Below are positions 32,831 to 45,294 of a stretch of DNA of 64,000 nucleotides, piece after piece; the stretch's first letter is position 1; every line of letters begins with the position of its first letter. Where the stretch lies: NCBI GenBank assembly GCA_963920665.1, contig OY987266.1:18278248-18342247 (forward strand), in the 5' to 3' direction. This DNA is from Straminergon stramineum. Lineage: Eukaryota > Streptophyta > Bryopsida > Hypnales > Calliergonaceae. The notes below the pieces were generated by a model that saw nothing but the letters and a program-made list of their open reading frames with translations, was not told where the DNA came from and made no database searches. The translations under genes and the position numbers were made by a program.

Positions 32831-35800
32831 AATCAAATTCAACCAAGTGATTGTTCCATAACTTTGAATTGTAGCTATTAATTTAACAACAACAATAACA
32901 TGGAGCAACACAATTACAAGAGATTATTCTTGTTGAGAGCACATTGCTATGTTTGGGGAGAACCACCAACTAGTGCATTCGATTAGCTAGTGGAATTGGA
33001 AAAAAAATAGCTTGCAATTTGAAAATACTAGGAGAAAAATGGTGAAAATTGATTCAATATGGGAATTATAGGAAAATAGCTAGTAAGACTCTAAATATAT
33101 ATTCCTAACATTGGAGGATATTCAAAGCCAAGTCCATTCAAAGATATAATATTACTTAAAATAATCAAAAACTTAATAAGGATTTTGGTGTACTAGAGGA
33201 TTGAACTTTTCAACCAATATAATCATGGTAAGGTATGTACATCCATATTCAACTTTGTCCAAAATATGACGTCTATGTTTGGTAAAAAAATCATGGAAGC
33301 CTAGATATTGATTATATATTACTTAATTCTAGAAGGATGCCAAGGATATTTTATTTGAGTCTTTTGGATGGACAACCACACTTTGTGCATATTGAAGAAT
33401 GGATGATTTTCATCCTATTTTTTGTGTGCTACTTTATTGATGCTATATCCAAATCATTGAATTGAGTTCAAGACATTTGTACCATTGTAAAGTAGAGTAA
33501 TCTCAACTATTGCACATGACAAAACTTCATCACAAGAAGGTAACATTGATGGTTAGAGAAAGAAATAACTTTTCTTCTTTTGAATTGGTGTACGTTGAGA
33601 ATGAGTTCATTAACTATTAAAGATCTGGAACATTTGGCAATTTATGATGCAATATGGTATATTTGTATAATTGACGCTATAGATGCATGGATTGAGATAT
33701 ACAAAGGTGAAAAAAGTTTGTATTCATACTCACTTGGATCCAAATGACATGTCACACTTCCAATTTTGAACCTCCTTGTACATATATAGTATCAAATTTG
33801 AGCATGATAAAATTTAGATATTAACCTCTACATGACTAGGGAATCCACTTTGGGTTTTTTGATAACTCAAGTTAGCTCCATTGACTTCATAATTTGAAGT
33901 TTTTCTATAAATCCTTATTATAAATTATAATGGATGTTAGTCATCCTAATCTACATATAAAGCTTTGACAACATTCTAATAAATATTGCAAAAGTTAGAA
34001 GATTATTTTCAATGTCAAAGCAAGTAGTTCAAAATGTATTCTAAGAAAATACCAATTAGTTTTATTGAATTGCACAAATTGATACCTACTAAAAATTATT
34101 TGAACCATTCAATTTTTAATAGTGAGGTGAAATTTATGAGGAGTTTTATTTCGCAAGTTTGAAAGCATTTCAAATTATTTTTTAAATAAATTATAGAAAT
34201 TTCCAAAAATAAACAAAATGGATACCTATTGTTTACTAGAACATTCTTATCATTAATGATTCTCAAATACTTGTAAAATTTATTAGGAGTTTAATACCTA
34301 AGTGCTTCGACGTCCACTTTAGGGACAACGAACAAATTGAAACTCAAGCCTTTCATCTTCATTACTACTAAGAAGAAAGTCATCCTAATTTGTGGAGATA
34401 CATTATCAAGTTGTTGTCATATCTAATGGTTGTATTTGGTGTTATTGGAGTTCATATTTTTCTAAAATTACAAGTGTGCAAATATGTCAAGTGGTTGACC
34501 AAGCCAAAATTGCATTGACTTTAGTTCAAAATTGGATTTGCAAAAAATGAGGGCATTAATTTTAAGAACACAAAAATTTGAAAAAATCACTATGTGAAGA
34601 GAACCTTATTTCAAATCTATTCCAATAAATTTCACTCAAAAATGATTATATTTTGCTTGTAATTGAATTTTGAATGAATTTTGAAATTTTCCTTTCCAAA
34701 TTTATAAAAAGAATATTGGTGATAGCATTGATGAATCTAACCATATGGATGAAATCTAAAACTCACAAACTACTTTTTTTTTGTATATCAATTCCAAAAT
34801 ATTCTTCCAAGCAACTCTTTATGATTCTTTTTATCAGATTGTCAATTTGAGAGAAGACTTTGGACAGTTAGGGGTTACATACTACCTTCCATTGTATGAT
34901 TTTCTTAAAAGATGAAAATGAAAGTTATTTTGATTAAATTTTCGTATATATATTTTCAATCAAATTATCAACATATTAAACTAAATTGTGTTTGTTTTGG
35001 AGATACCTTTTTTTCTAATAATCCTGAAAGATAAAACTCCATGTTTTGAGGATTAGGCACATTGAACATGCAATTAGGTGAGACTTTACTTTAAAATTCA
35101 AAGAAGGATGTACTTAAAGAATTTAGCTAAAGGATCATATCATAATGGTTAGATTTCTTAGAGAATAAATATAGAAGAAGATTTTAAATCTTGTTTTAGG
35201 TAAGACTATTTTAAAGTAGTTTTGGCTTCAAAACACCAAAATATTTTAGAAATGAAAATGACATCCAATGTTAATTTTTTAAGTACCAATCTAATGTTGT
35301 ATGTTGTGACATAGTTTAGTCTATAATTGATATTCTAAGAATTAAATATTGCATTGTATATATGGTATCCTTGAGACCATAAAGCCTTAGGGGTCCCAAG
35401 ACAAGCAAGTTAAATAGCTCATATAAAAAATGGGTCACTTTTGGAGTTGCTTGACTATATATGCAATGAGTTTCTTTTTATTCCATCCATTAGTATTCTA
35501 TCCACGTAATTTACTACCCTAACCTCCAAAAATTTATGACAATGATTTATAAACCACTACAAAATTGTTGCTTTTCTATTTCAAAGAGCCAAAGTTTCAA
35601 ATAATTTTCATTTTGCATATACAACCACAAGATCTATAAGTAGACTATTTTGAAAATGTGTGGAAGAAGTTTTAGAAAATATGATTACGTAAATTGCAAG
35701 AAATTATCATATAAAGTGAAAAAAATACTATTTTGTGCACCCTTCTATATAAAACTCCTCTATTTCATGGAAATTTGGACATGAAGTTCCTCATTGTTTT

Positions 35801-36250
35801 AAAGATGTTTTAGCTTAAGGCCAAACCAAAAAACTCAATGGTTTTAGCACTCTTGTTGGTCCAAAATTTAGAAATGGTCCAACTCAACTATTGACGATCT
35901 TCAAAAGTTTTAGTTTTCTTGTTTAGTTCCAAATTGTAAAGTGACCCTTAACAACCTTTATCTTAGGGCTAATTTACACTAGAGGTGAGAGGCCATGGAC
36001 AACAAGCTTTCAACCAAAGAAAACTTCCCAAATTGGCAAGAGCAAAGAATGTAACTTTACATTGGATACTTTAAGTATAGAAGAGAAAATGATGTGGATT
36101 ACGCTTTCATCTTCCATGGCAAAGAAGTGCACAAGTTTTGAATGGTAGTTAGGCCCATCTCAAGAGGCGGCTTGATTATAACTTTACAAGTTGCGGGACC
36201 ATTAGGCTAAAAGGCTCATAGCCAATCATTTAAAAAAACAAAACCAATCA
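32830..36250. repeat. Long non-coding repeat, 5' part of duplicated segment 2
   Basis: Colinear with 15.7-19.0 kb, with a 580-bp TTAA element inserted at 34295-34874 and without the 258-bp retroposon of copy 1. 36250-36900 has no recognised gene or repeat. No conserved ORF. Confidence 0.7.
34295..34874 (+). mobile_element. TTAA-type element family B, copy 2 (580 bp)
   Basis: Left flank TTAA (34291-34294), end TACCTAAGTGCTTCGACGTCC; right end GACAGTTAGGGG then TTAC (34875-34878). The host sequence without the element is seen twice, at 31341-31370 (GTAGTTTAAGTACCACC) and near 17302-17305. Confidence 0.88.
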
Positions 36251-36899
36251 TTATGAGTTGCCATAGTTTAAAAAATCTTATCAATGTTTTTTACATCAAA
36301 GAGAGTTTATCCATATTGAATTATGAAACTTTAGTCGTCAGAGGTGTGGAAAGTTGCACACAAGGAAAATGAATGAATGAATGAAATGTTTTGGTGTGTT
36401 TGCAATGTCTCTTCTTTCATATATCGATCCCAATGAAATTCTTTTAATAAAAGAGAACTAAATGAAAAGAAATCGATATGTCTTCCATGTAACACAACCA
36501 TCGACAATTATGCACAACGTCATGGACCCTTCTAGATGTACTAAACTAGTAGATTGAACACTTTTTTTTTGCCTCTTCCCACAGTCATTACATTACCTCC
36601 ACAACCCCCCAAAACAGCATTTTGCATCCAAGGTTGAGCTTCCTAAAATTTTAAGGGATTATGGCCAGAGCAAGATCTCATCTGAAGCCAGCTCCGGAAA
36701 AAACTCCAGAGGGGAAACAGATAAACTTATTCTTTAAGTAAATCTGGAGAATGTGAATTTCCATCAAGAATGAGGGACGCTCAGAGTCACTTTCTTTGCA
36801 AATACAGCAATGAAGTTTCAGAGGTGGAATCCACGATCAAACAATTCATGCAACAGATGCCTGTGCAGAAAATTGAACATATCTTCTTCTGAGCCTGGG

Positions 36900-38628
36900 T
36901 AGCACGTCCGGCGACAACGTCGAATTCCTGCCTGGATGCCCTGCTTCGTCAGTACCGCATGGGGAACGCGTCCTTCTGCATACGCTTCGTCGCTTATTTC
37001 AACGAGGATTGCGCTCAACCACGCTACTTCCGTGTTAGCTACAGTGGTGCTCGTGCTTCCTGTCGGAGCTAATCGCCACTGGGAGCTTCTTCGTTTGCCT
37101 GTGCAGTACTCGGTGGAATTGGAAGCGTCGAATTACGCTGCCTGCTTTTGGTATTGATCTTGCGTTGCTGTTTGGAGGTATTACGATTCAATTTTTCGGT
37201 AAGCTGTAGTGTTCGAGTGGCTGCTGGACTATTGGGTGCGCGTGAAGGCCGGAGATGTCGAACTCGACTTGCATTTCCAGGTACAGGTTGAACTCGCTTC
37301 TGTCTGGTGTTGCTGTTCGTTTGCTCCTTGCATCTCCCGCCTTGAATATTTGGTGGTTGGATCTCAAGTCTTACTCAGCTCCAGGTCTACGTCCAGTGTC
37401 GGTAATACGATATTTGAGCTATGTAGGGTTCATTCGATTTATCAGATGAAGCTTGTTTGAAAGACAATGAAGGAGAATTGTCAGTTTTGGTTGATAATTG
37501 ATGGAATTTCTTGTTTCCTTTCTTGAAAGCGTTGGATCCGAAGTCTTGATGAGCTCCCAATCTATGTAGGCTGTCGGTGGTACTATAATTGAGGTATTGA
37601 GCTCTCATTAGAATGGTCACATGGATCTGGCTTGAGAGCCAAATGAAGGAGAACTATGGGTTTGGTTGTCCTTGACTACAAGCAGGACTCCAGATCCAAC
37701 GGTTCCATAAAATGCAAAGAAGAAATTCCGTAGCCATTGGAGTCTTGTTATTGTTAAATTTTGAAGCCAGCGATTGACTCTTTCATCGTGTGTTTATTTG
37801 ATCCGTAGCGGACTTTACCTGTTTCGCTGCACATTTCGGAGACCAATTCTCGAGTACTCGAGTGCAGTTGATCGTGATGAAGGAGCTTTTCCTTGAAGCA
37901 AATCACAGGGCTTCGGTTAGAAGGGTGCTGCTCAGCTCCCAATGTATCTACATAGTCGGTGGTGCCATGATTGAGCTATTTAGGTTTCGTTCGAATGATC
38001 TCCTGTGTCTTGTTTGAAAGCGAAATGAATGAATTATCTATCAGGGTTGACAATGGAATTCCTTGAGTGCATTTTCTGAAACTGATGGATCTGATGTTCT
38101 ACGGTCTGCTTGTTGCGAATGGCCGTGACTTTGCCACTGGAGTTTTTGTTCTTGTGAAATTCTGAAGCCAGCAATTGGCTCTTTTGAACATCGTCTGTTG
38201 GTTTGAATTTTAGCGGATTTCACCTGTTTTAGTTGCTTTTTCTGGAGTTCTCAACGTTCGCTCCCCCATCATTAGTCGAAATCTTCAAAATTACCAAATT
38301 TCTTTCGCAGTTGCCTAGAGTTTGGTGTGTGAAATTTCGAAACCTGCTATTGTCTCTTTCTTCGAATGCTTATTATTGTTCAGTCAGATTTCACCTGTTT
38401 ATCTGTCTTCATCTAGTGCAACCATTTCTTGAGTTTGCGATGTTCAGTTCTCCTTTTCATTAATCGACATTTCAAAACGTCAATTCCTCTGCCTTTGCGC
38501 AGAAGCTGGGTTTGCAGGTCAAATCTTGCCAAAGCTCCATTGGAAAGTCTTACTCTGAGACTAGGCAGCCAATTGTGAAGGCCGGAAGGTAGAAAGACGG
38601 TTTCGTTGGAAAGGATTCTGTCCAGAGC
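36900..38628 (+). promoter_or_regulatory. 5' region and leader of kinase-ACT gene 2
   Basis: Homologous to about 20.45-22.32 kb, without the GC-rich 397-bp insertion. The leader donor (GTGTCG|GTAATA, near 37401) and acceptor (TTTGCGCAG|AAGC, near 38502) are kept. Part of the leader intron is duplicated within this copy: 37730-37850 resembles 38130-38250. The codon matching the start of copy 1 is AAG here (around 38611), so translation must begin further in. Confidence 0.55.
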
Positions 38629-41600
38629 ATGACGAGCTCCTCTTCATCAACTGTGCCTTCCTCTCAACGGACAAGCCGTTTCATTTCTCAGACTGAATTG
38701 GAGATGGAGTCCTCGAAAGCTCGTCACTGGAGCCAACTGGATTATTCCACAACTGATTCGGAGTGGTCAGCGGAGACCAACTTTAATGACTTTGCTCTTC
38801 TAAAAGAAGATCCGCAATGGTATCGTTTCTTCAGGGACTTTGAGGCCCTTGCGGTGGGTGAGAAAATCAGCGGAGGCGCTCAAGCCGATATTTATGAAGC
38901 TCGCATGACACTTGATGGTCCTTTCAATTTGGTGGTGAAGGTGATGAAGGGAGATTCTCCTCTCAAAACTTTCCAAGCGCAATGGCCCATTGGAATGTTG
39001 TCTGCTCGTTCCAAGTATAAACGTTTATTTGATTTGCCGTTGATAACAATTTTGGGAGGAACGGTGTTACGTGATCAGAGGTTGCGGGGAAGATTTGCGT
39101 TCGTTATGTATCGGCGCTGGGGAGATTTGCGTCTGTTGATTGATCGCCGAATGAAACAAGAGCGCAGCACACCTGGCCCTTTCCCAATCGACGAAGCCAT
39201 TCACTTGATGTTGAGTATTGCTGAGGATATGGATATGCTGCACAACAAGCATGATATTATTCATCGAGATTTGAAAGCGTCGAATGTGCTTGTGTGGATA
39301 GGATCTGGAGAAGTCGCGAGCCTTCTTGCTACTTCTAACCGAGTGGAGAGGATAGGATCAGTTGTTGCTGATTTTGAGTGCTCTGTGGGAGTATTGGGGA
39401 CCAGGTTTTGGATGGCGTCGGAAACTCTGGAGCAGTTGAAGAATAAAGTGCCTAGTGCGGAAATTCGGTTTACACGTGAGTCGGATGTGTATAGCTATGG
39501 TATGACTTGCTATGAGATTGTAACAGGTTGCATTCCATATGATGGCCTTGGAGGTGATGATACGATATCTCAAATTTTGAAAGGTCGACGCCCGGAATTG
39601 CTGCATGAACTGCCTGAGTTTGTAAGAAACATCATAGTTGGTTGTTGGCATTTCGATCCATCGGAGAGGCCGACCTTTCGAGTCATATGCATGGCCCTTA
39701 AGCTGAAGAGAAGCCCTAATCCTGTGAGTGTTGTCATCGACGAGTTATCTGAAAGTGGTGCAAGTATTGTGAAGGTATGTAAGTGACCTGCCTGTTGAAT
39801 TTAGCGGTGCTTCGTCGGAATGGGAAATTGTTGATTGCATTTTGCGAGATTTATGACTGGATTTCCCATCTTCGAATCTTTTTTTATTTAAGATTTTTAA
39901 TGTTTTGAAGTTTTGTAACTAGGTTTTTAGGATCTTGAGGGAAATCATTCTTTGTATTGTGGACTTTTGGTGGAGTTGGACTAAGTCCTATGGTTCGATT
40001 TTACTTTATAGTGTCTTCATGAGCAGTTCGTGATGTAGGTTTTGTGTTGTTTTGGTTTGGGAACTTGCGGCATAAGCACTTCATCATTGATTGTTCCTGC
40101 AATTCAGTTTTAGTTCGTGCAAGGTTGGACTAATTGTTTAGCTTGTATGTTTTATTTGATCACTATCTTTTGGGGCCATGTTTATTTAAGCCTTTTTTAT
40201 TGGTAGTATAGAGTCACAAATAGTGTCAAAGTGTCTACAAATGTTGAAATATGGGTTGTTGCATGAAAGATTGGTACTGATTTTTTTTGTCACAAGGGGA
40301 ATGTTAGAGCTCTCGTTTGTGATATTTTTGGTGACATGTTCTTTTTAGTATTGTACTAATTATCCTTATTTTATTTTATTTTTAAAAATTTGTTCCAAAA
40401 GGTCATAGTATTAGCCCAAAACATGTCAAAGTGGAACAAAACCAACAAGTCTTTCTTGCAAACACCCCTATTAATATTGTGGCTCGTAAAGTAGTGTGTT
40501 GAACATTTGAAATCCATTTGTTGGGTTCTCTATTGTATCCATGTGCTGAGAAATTGATTGAAACTTCCTCACTACTTTTGTTGCTGTCATGTTTTGGGAG
40601 GCATTCAATGGCTTGTAAAATTTAATGCACCCTCTCTTGATATTGATGTAAATGTGTTAAACTTTAATAGAAGAATGAAAGTGAGGTATTCCAACGTGTC
40701 TTACAACATGAATAAAATATTTTTGTACTTAATATGTGAGCATGTTTTGTTGAGCAATATCCAATATGGATGCAGGTTGAACAATGGAACATTCCTCAAG
40801 CTTTGACTTTGCTTGAAGTCATGCAAAACTTGATGGATATGGACCTACTAGTCTTGAAGGCTTCTGACTTGTCTTCAACAGAAGTGCTTAAGCAGTGTGA
40901 GTTGTGTTTTTAGACCGTCATGCCAATTGCTAATATCATGAACTCCAAATTCTATTGTGGTTGCGTTATCACTACATTAGGGAGGATTCACTGAGGAATC
41001 TTTGAATCCTTGTATCTTGACATTTGTCAAGTGACATGTTCAACTTCAGATTTTGAGGTGACAGATTGCGAAGGAAAGAAGATTGTGAATGACAAGTCTA
41101 TTGCAAATATCACAAAATGCAATATCATAAAGGTCAGGATCAAGATTGGCCAATCTTCCATTTATTGTTGGCACTGTTCTGTTTTATACTTTGTAGAATG
41201 CTCCCGAGTGAGTTGCTTGGAATGATGGATCATCAAAGATTCCTAATGAGAATATAGACTTTAATGCGCAGGCTCTAAGCTTCCGAGTATTGGATGAGAC
41301 GGAACGGATCAGGGAGAGTCTGGAGACATCTATCGATGAAAATACTATTGTGCAAATGCATGTCATAGATGTCGTTGCTGAGTGGAGTGCAGGTCTTCTT
41401 GGGGTTCTTTCTAGACTCTTGGTTGCAACGAATTTTCGAGTTCACTCAGCAGGATGCTGGACTCGTGAGGGTCGAGTGGAGTGTATCATACACGTGAAAG
41501 GCGCAAGAATGGGTACCTTGTTGGGGGAACTTCGACATAATATGGAATATTTTCCAGTTACCCTTGGACGTTTCAAGATAATTGTTCACAGAGTTGCAGC

Positions 41601-42559
41601 TGAAGAGTTTTCCCACTTTCAGAGTAGACGTCTGCATGATCTGAAGTCTATGGATTTCACACTTCCCCGCAGCTCATCAAGCATTCGTGTACATCAGAGA
41701 AAGGAATGTGAGGAGGGTTTTCATTCTACCGAAGTCGTTCTGTGTTTTGAGATTAATCGATGGCGGCTGGTCGATGTGTCTCGCACCTTGGGGCGTCTGG
41801 GCTACAAAATCGTCGGAGCAAGTGTCGAATACCCTGGCCCGTATGAGTTCCTTGTAATTCCACGACTTTGACCTTGTCTCCAAGCATTTTTTTCCCACTA
41901 TCATGTTCATAAATCGTGAGGTTGTGCAATCGGTGCGAACCTCGGAATTGAGGTTGTACTTGTAAGTCCGCATTGAATGGAGTGAATACTAGGAGTGATC
42001 ATGATTTGTCCCAGCCTGCTTGAAGTTACATCTTGTTAAGGTTGCAAGTCGATTCTTAGATGTTATCAGTACGTAAGAGTGTGTTTAATGTACAGAAGGG
42101 CAGAGCCAACATTAGCGAAGATATCGATGTCGAAACTCTTGGCGAAGATGAATGGATGAGAATCCAGAGAATTCGGGATGTTGCCATTGAGCGCGGATGT
42201 TTTGCAGTAAGACCTAATTCTCATCCTTTTGACGATTCCTTGTGATTTGGGTTGGTTTGATTCCTTTTGGATTTATCCCTTGGACTTCATGCGACATGCC
42301 ATGACTTCGTTGACTGTATGCACTTGAGTTTGTCACAGTTTTGAATTTTTCTGTTGATTCATCTGTAACTCTGTTTTGAAAATAGGTCAACGTGCAGCTA
42401 ATCGTATCCGGGCCCAGTGAAGAGATGCATGATGATTTGATGAGATGCTTTAGCAGGAATGGTCTCTGTGTTACCGGCGGCCAAGTTTGTTTTGAGTTTG
42501 GCATCAGACGAGTTCTTTTCTTTCTGGATCTCTCGAGTTCTTTGTCACTTAACCCTTAA
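38629..42559 (+). CDS. Kinase-ACT repeat fusion protein, copy 2 (738 aa), start lost and C terminus altered by a MITE
   Basis: Exons: 38629-39774, 40776-40896, 41050-41132, 41272-41853, 42096-42206, 42386-42559; all in phase with GT-AG junctions. The start is the ATG matching Met7 of copy 1. Kinase: GGAQADIYEA, Lys104, HRD at about 212-214, DFE at about 248-250. APE has become ASE (FWMASE), and the residue before it is Met rather than Arg. ACT repeats follow as in copy 1, with EWSAGLLGVLSRLL kept and the end of exon 3 five codons longer. In the last exon a net +2 bp shifts the frame, and the reading frame ends at a TAA inside the inserted MITE, giving a new tail SSSLSLNP. The reading frame is otherwise intact over more than 2 kb, so it may be expressed. 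A pseudokinase is a reasonable alternative. Confidence 0.75.
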
Positions 42560-42774
42560 AGGACGGACTGGTGACCGTGGAAATCATGGCTTTTGGAACT
42601 GTGTGACATCATGTACTTTAAAAAACCCAAAAATATCCATTGGAGGTCAAACTAATGTACAAGATCTTCCCTTTCCACCCCTAATTCGGAGGATGAATAG
42701 TTGCACTTCTATCCTACACAGGAAAATTCCTTGTCATCTATTGGACACCAAACGTCCGCATTAGCGTTTAAGGG
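42553..42774 (-). mobile_element. TTAA-type MITE family A, copy 3 (222 bp), in a coding exon
   Basis: TTAA at 42549-42552 and 42775-42778. Ends CCCTTAAAGGACGGACTGG and, read from the right, CCCTTAAACGCTAATGCGGA. It is the reverse complement of the copies at 10256 and 11327. It interrupts the last exon of kinase-ACT gene 2: 42779 onward (ATCCAGAAGCGGGAGTTGGC) resumes the homology with the end of copy 1. Confidence 0.92.
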
Positions 42775-42882
42775 TTAAAATCCAGAAGCGGGAGTTGGCT
42801 AAATAATACAATTCTATGTTGCCTTTTTGGTTGTAGGCTTGCACACTATTATTTGACATAAATTATTATTTTTGGATTTTAA

Positions 42883-43456
42883 CCCCTAAACGTCCAAAGT
42901 CTTCTCTAGAATTGACCATTTGAGAAAAAATCATTATAAAGTACTAGTTCGAAGAATATTTTGGAATTTATCTTCAAATAAAAGTTTTACATTTTGAGTT
43001 GTAGATTCCATGTGTAGATTAGAACCACCAATGCTATCACCATTATTTTTTTTTAATAAATTTTAGAATTTTTTTCTCAAAAATCCCTCAAAAGGAAGCA
43101 AAATATAATCATTTTTTGAGTAAAATTTGTTGGAATGGATTTGAAATGAGGTTTTCTTCACATGATGATTCTTCGAAATTTTTGTATTCTTAAAATCCAT
43201 GACCTCATTTTTGCAAATCCCATTTTGAACTAGAGTCAATGCAATTTTGGCTTGGTCAACCACTTGACATACTTGCACATTTGTAATTTCAGAAAAATAT
43301 GAACTCTAGTAACACCAAATCCAACCATTAGATAGGACAACAACTTGATAAAGTATCTCCACAAATTAGGATGACTTTCATCCAAAAAAAATTAGGATGA
43401 AACTTGAGTTTCAATCTATTCATCGTCTAGAAAGTGGATGTTAGAGTGCTTGGGGA
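42883..43456 (-). mobile_element. TTAA-type element family B, copy 3 (574 bp)
   Basis: TTAA at 42879-42882 and 43457-43460; ends CCCCTAAACGTCC and, read from the right, TCCCCAAGCACTC. The equivalent point in segment 1 (26116-26119) is an intact single TTAA in TTATTTTAATGGCAAATG, so the element came after the segment duplication. The 71-codon ORF at 43063 is incidental. Confidence 0.9.
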
Positions 43457-43460
43457 TTAA

Positions 43461-44560
43461 TGGCAAATGAATGAACAAGGATTCCAATAGACTTAATAGC
43501 ATGCATTATGTAGTGTTATTTGGACCCTAGATGACTAAGTTATGAATATTCAAAGTGTTGTCTCTAGATGTACCAAATTTCAATACAAAGCTTTCATAGA
43601 CTTTTATATTGTGATTGTGTACATCTTGTATAATCAATATTTGAGTTTTAGTTAGAGTTTTTGGTACAAATATAGGTGTCACAATATAGGCAATGTTGAT
43701 TATGGGTGCACTTACCTTACTTGTATAAAGACAAATCTTTCTCTAATTTGGCATCACTTGCCTAGTGTTGAGTATTGATAACTATTTAGCTTCAATCTCT
43801 AGAAGTCAAAGAAATACTTCTAGCTTTAGTAGAAGCCCAATGGGGCATGAACTAGGCAACCTTGGTTATTTCTTAGAGCAAGTACTAATTAACAAGTACC
43901 ATAGAATTTTGACTTCCCTTCTTCTATGTGAAAGAAGGCTCATACTTGTGAGTGCATTTTTTTTCCCAATGCATGTTTGTTAAGTTGAATCTTTAACTAA
44001 GATGTGTTGTACCAAGATGCTCTTCATTATTTCTTTCTGTCTAGAGCCAAGAAATCAACAACAATTGCAAAGTGTCATCTTTTAATCTTCTATTTACTAT
44101 ATTATAAGAGTAGGACAAGGTTGGTGCTTCTTTGTTGAATATTTAGTCCAATAAATGAGGTCCATAGATGCTAAGAATAGAATTTTTGGGCCAATGCTTT
44201 TTCTCTAGCATATTAGATTTGTTTTTAGATGAATTTTTTCCTAAAACTTTTTCATTTATTTTTAGAGTTATTTTACACCGAATTTGTCCTAGAGTAACAA
44301 TGCATTTCTTTGGATTTGAACCTTTCCTAAGCTAGGGTTCTATAAAGTTGTTAACTTATAAAGTCCATTTTTGCTAAAAGCACAAGTAGAATGGATTTTT
44401 TAAATATTTTTTTTCTCAAAATATAGTTTAGTTCTTCTAAAATTAAAGTACTAATACAAAGTAGGAAGATAGCAAATTTGAATTGGAGGGAAACATGTTA
44501 TATCAATGGACTATTTCTTTCATTCACATAGTTTTTTCTTCATTCTAAATTAAAAAAAAG
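43461..44560. other. 3' flank of segment 2 and gene-free DNA
   Basis: 43461-43990 aligns with 26118-26530 and then 27321-27450, marking the right part of the duplicated segment. 44000-44560 is AT-rich with no recognisable feature. Confidence 0.5.
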
Positions 44561-44564
44561 GGGC

Positions 44565-44836
44565 CATTGCAAGAAATATTTGTTTGCATCATGGAATGCC
44601 AATCTGTAGAATATAGTAGTACTTGCAAATAGGAGTTTCAAGAATCCATTCTATGTAAGTTTATGAAACTAATACCAGAGAGAATATACAAATGATATTG
44701 CATTGCAAGAAATATTTGTTTGCATCATGGAATGCCAATCTGTAGAATATAGTAGTACTTGCAAATAGGAGTTTCAAGAATCCATTCTATGTAAGTTTAT
44801 GAAACTAATACCAGAGAGAATATACAAATGATATTG
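44565..44836 (+). repeat. Perfect tandem duplication, 136-bp unit
   Basis: 44565-44700 is repeated without any visible difference at 44701-44836, starting CATTGCAAGAAATATTTG. It lies about 460 bp downstream of the TMEM70-like stop codon. Either a very recent duplication or an assembly artefact. Confidence 0.92.
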
Positions 44837-45294
44837 CACATTGTGTAGGACATGGTGGTGTTTGCAAGGGTAAGAAAGAAGGTACATTGTCTTAATTTGG
44901 AAATAAAGCTGTGACTTGCAAAGGTCTGACACCCGTAAACATGAGACAAATCATCTCCAAGATCAATCCATGCATGCCACCTTTGAAGTGCAGGTTCCAA
45001 AACATGTCATGAGAGAGGGACAACAGTTCCTACACGATGAAACAATGAACAAGGACATGCATCCATTCTTGAAAGGCACACCAATGAGACCAATATCGGT
45101 CACGGTTAGAACCATACCATCCAAAACTCCAAATGGCTTTACTTTCACAACAATACTTTTTGGGGTTGAACTAAGAAATTGCATATTTTGAAATCCTCAG
45201 TCACAGAACAAGCACATGCAAAACTCTTCTTAAAAAGTTGGACAATCTCCATCAATTGCTGTTCAAAAATGAAATGTACCCTTTCGGACCTCAT

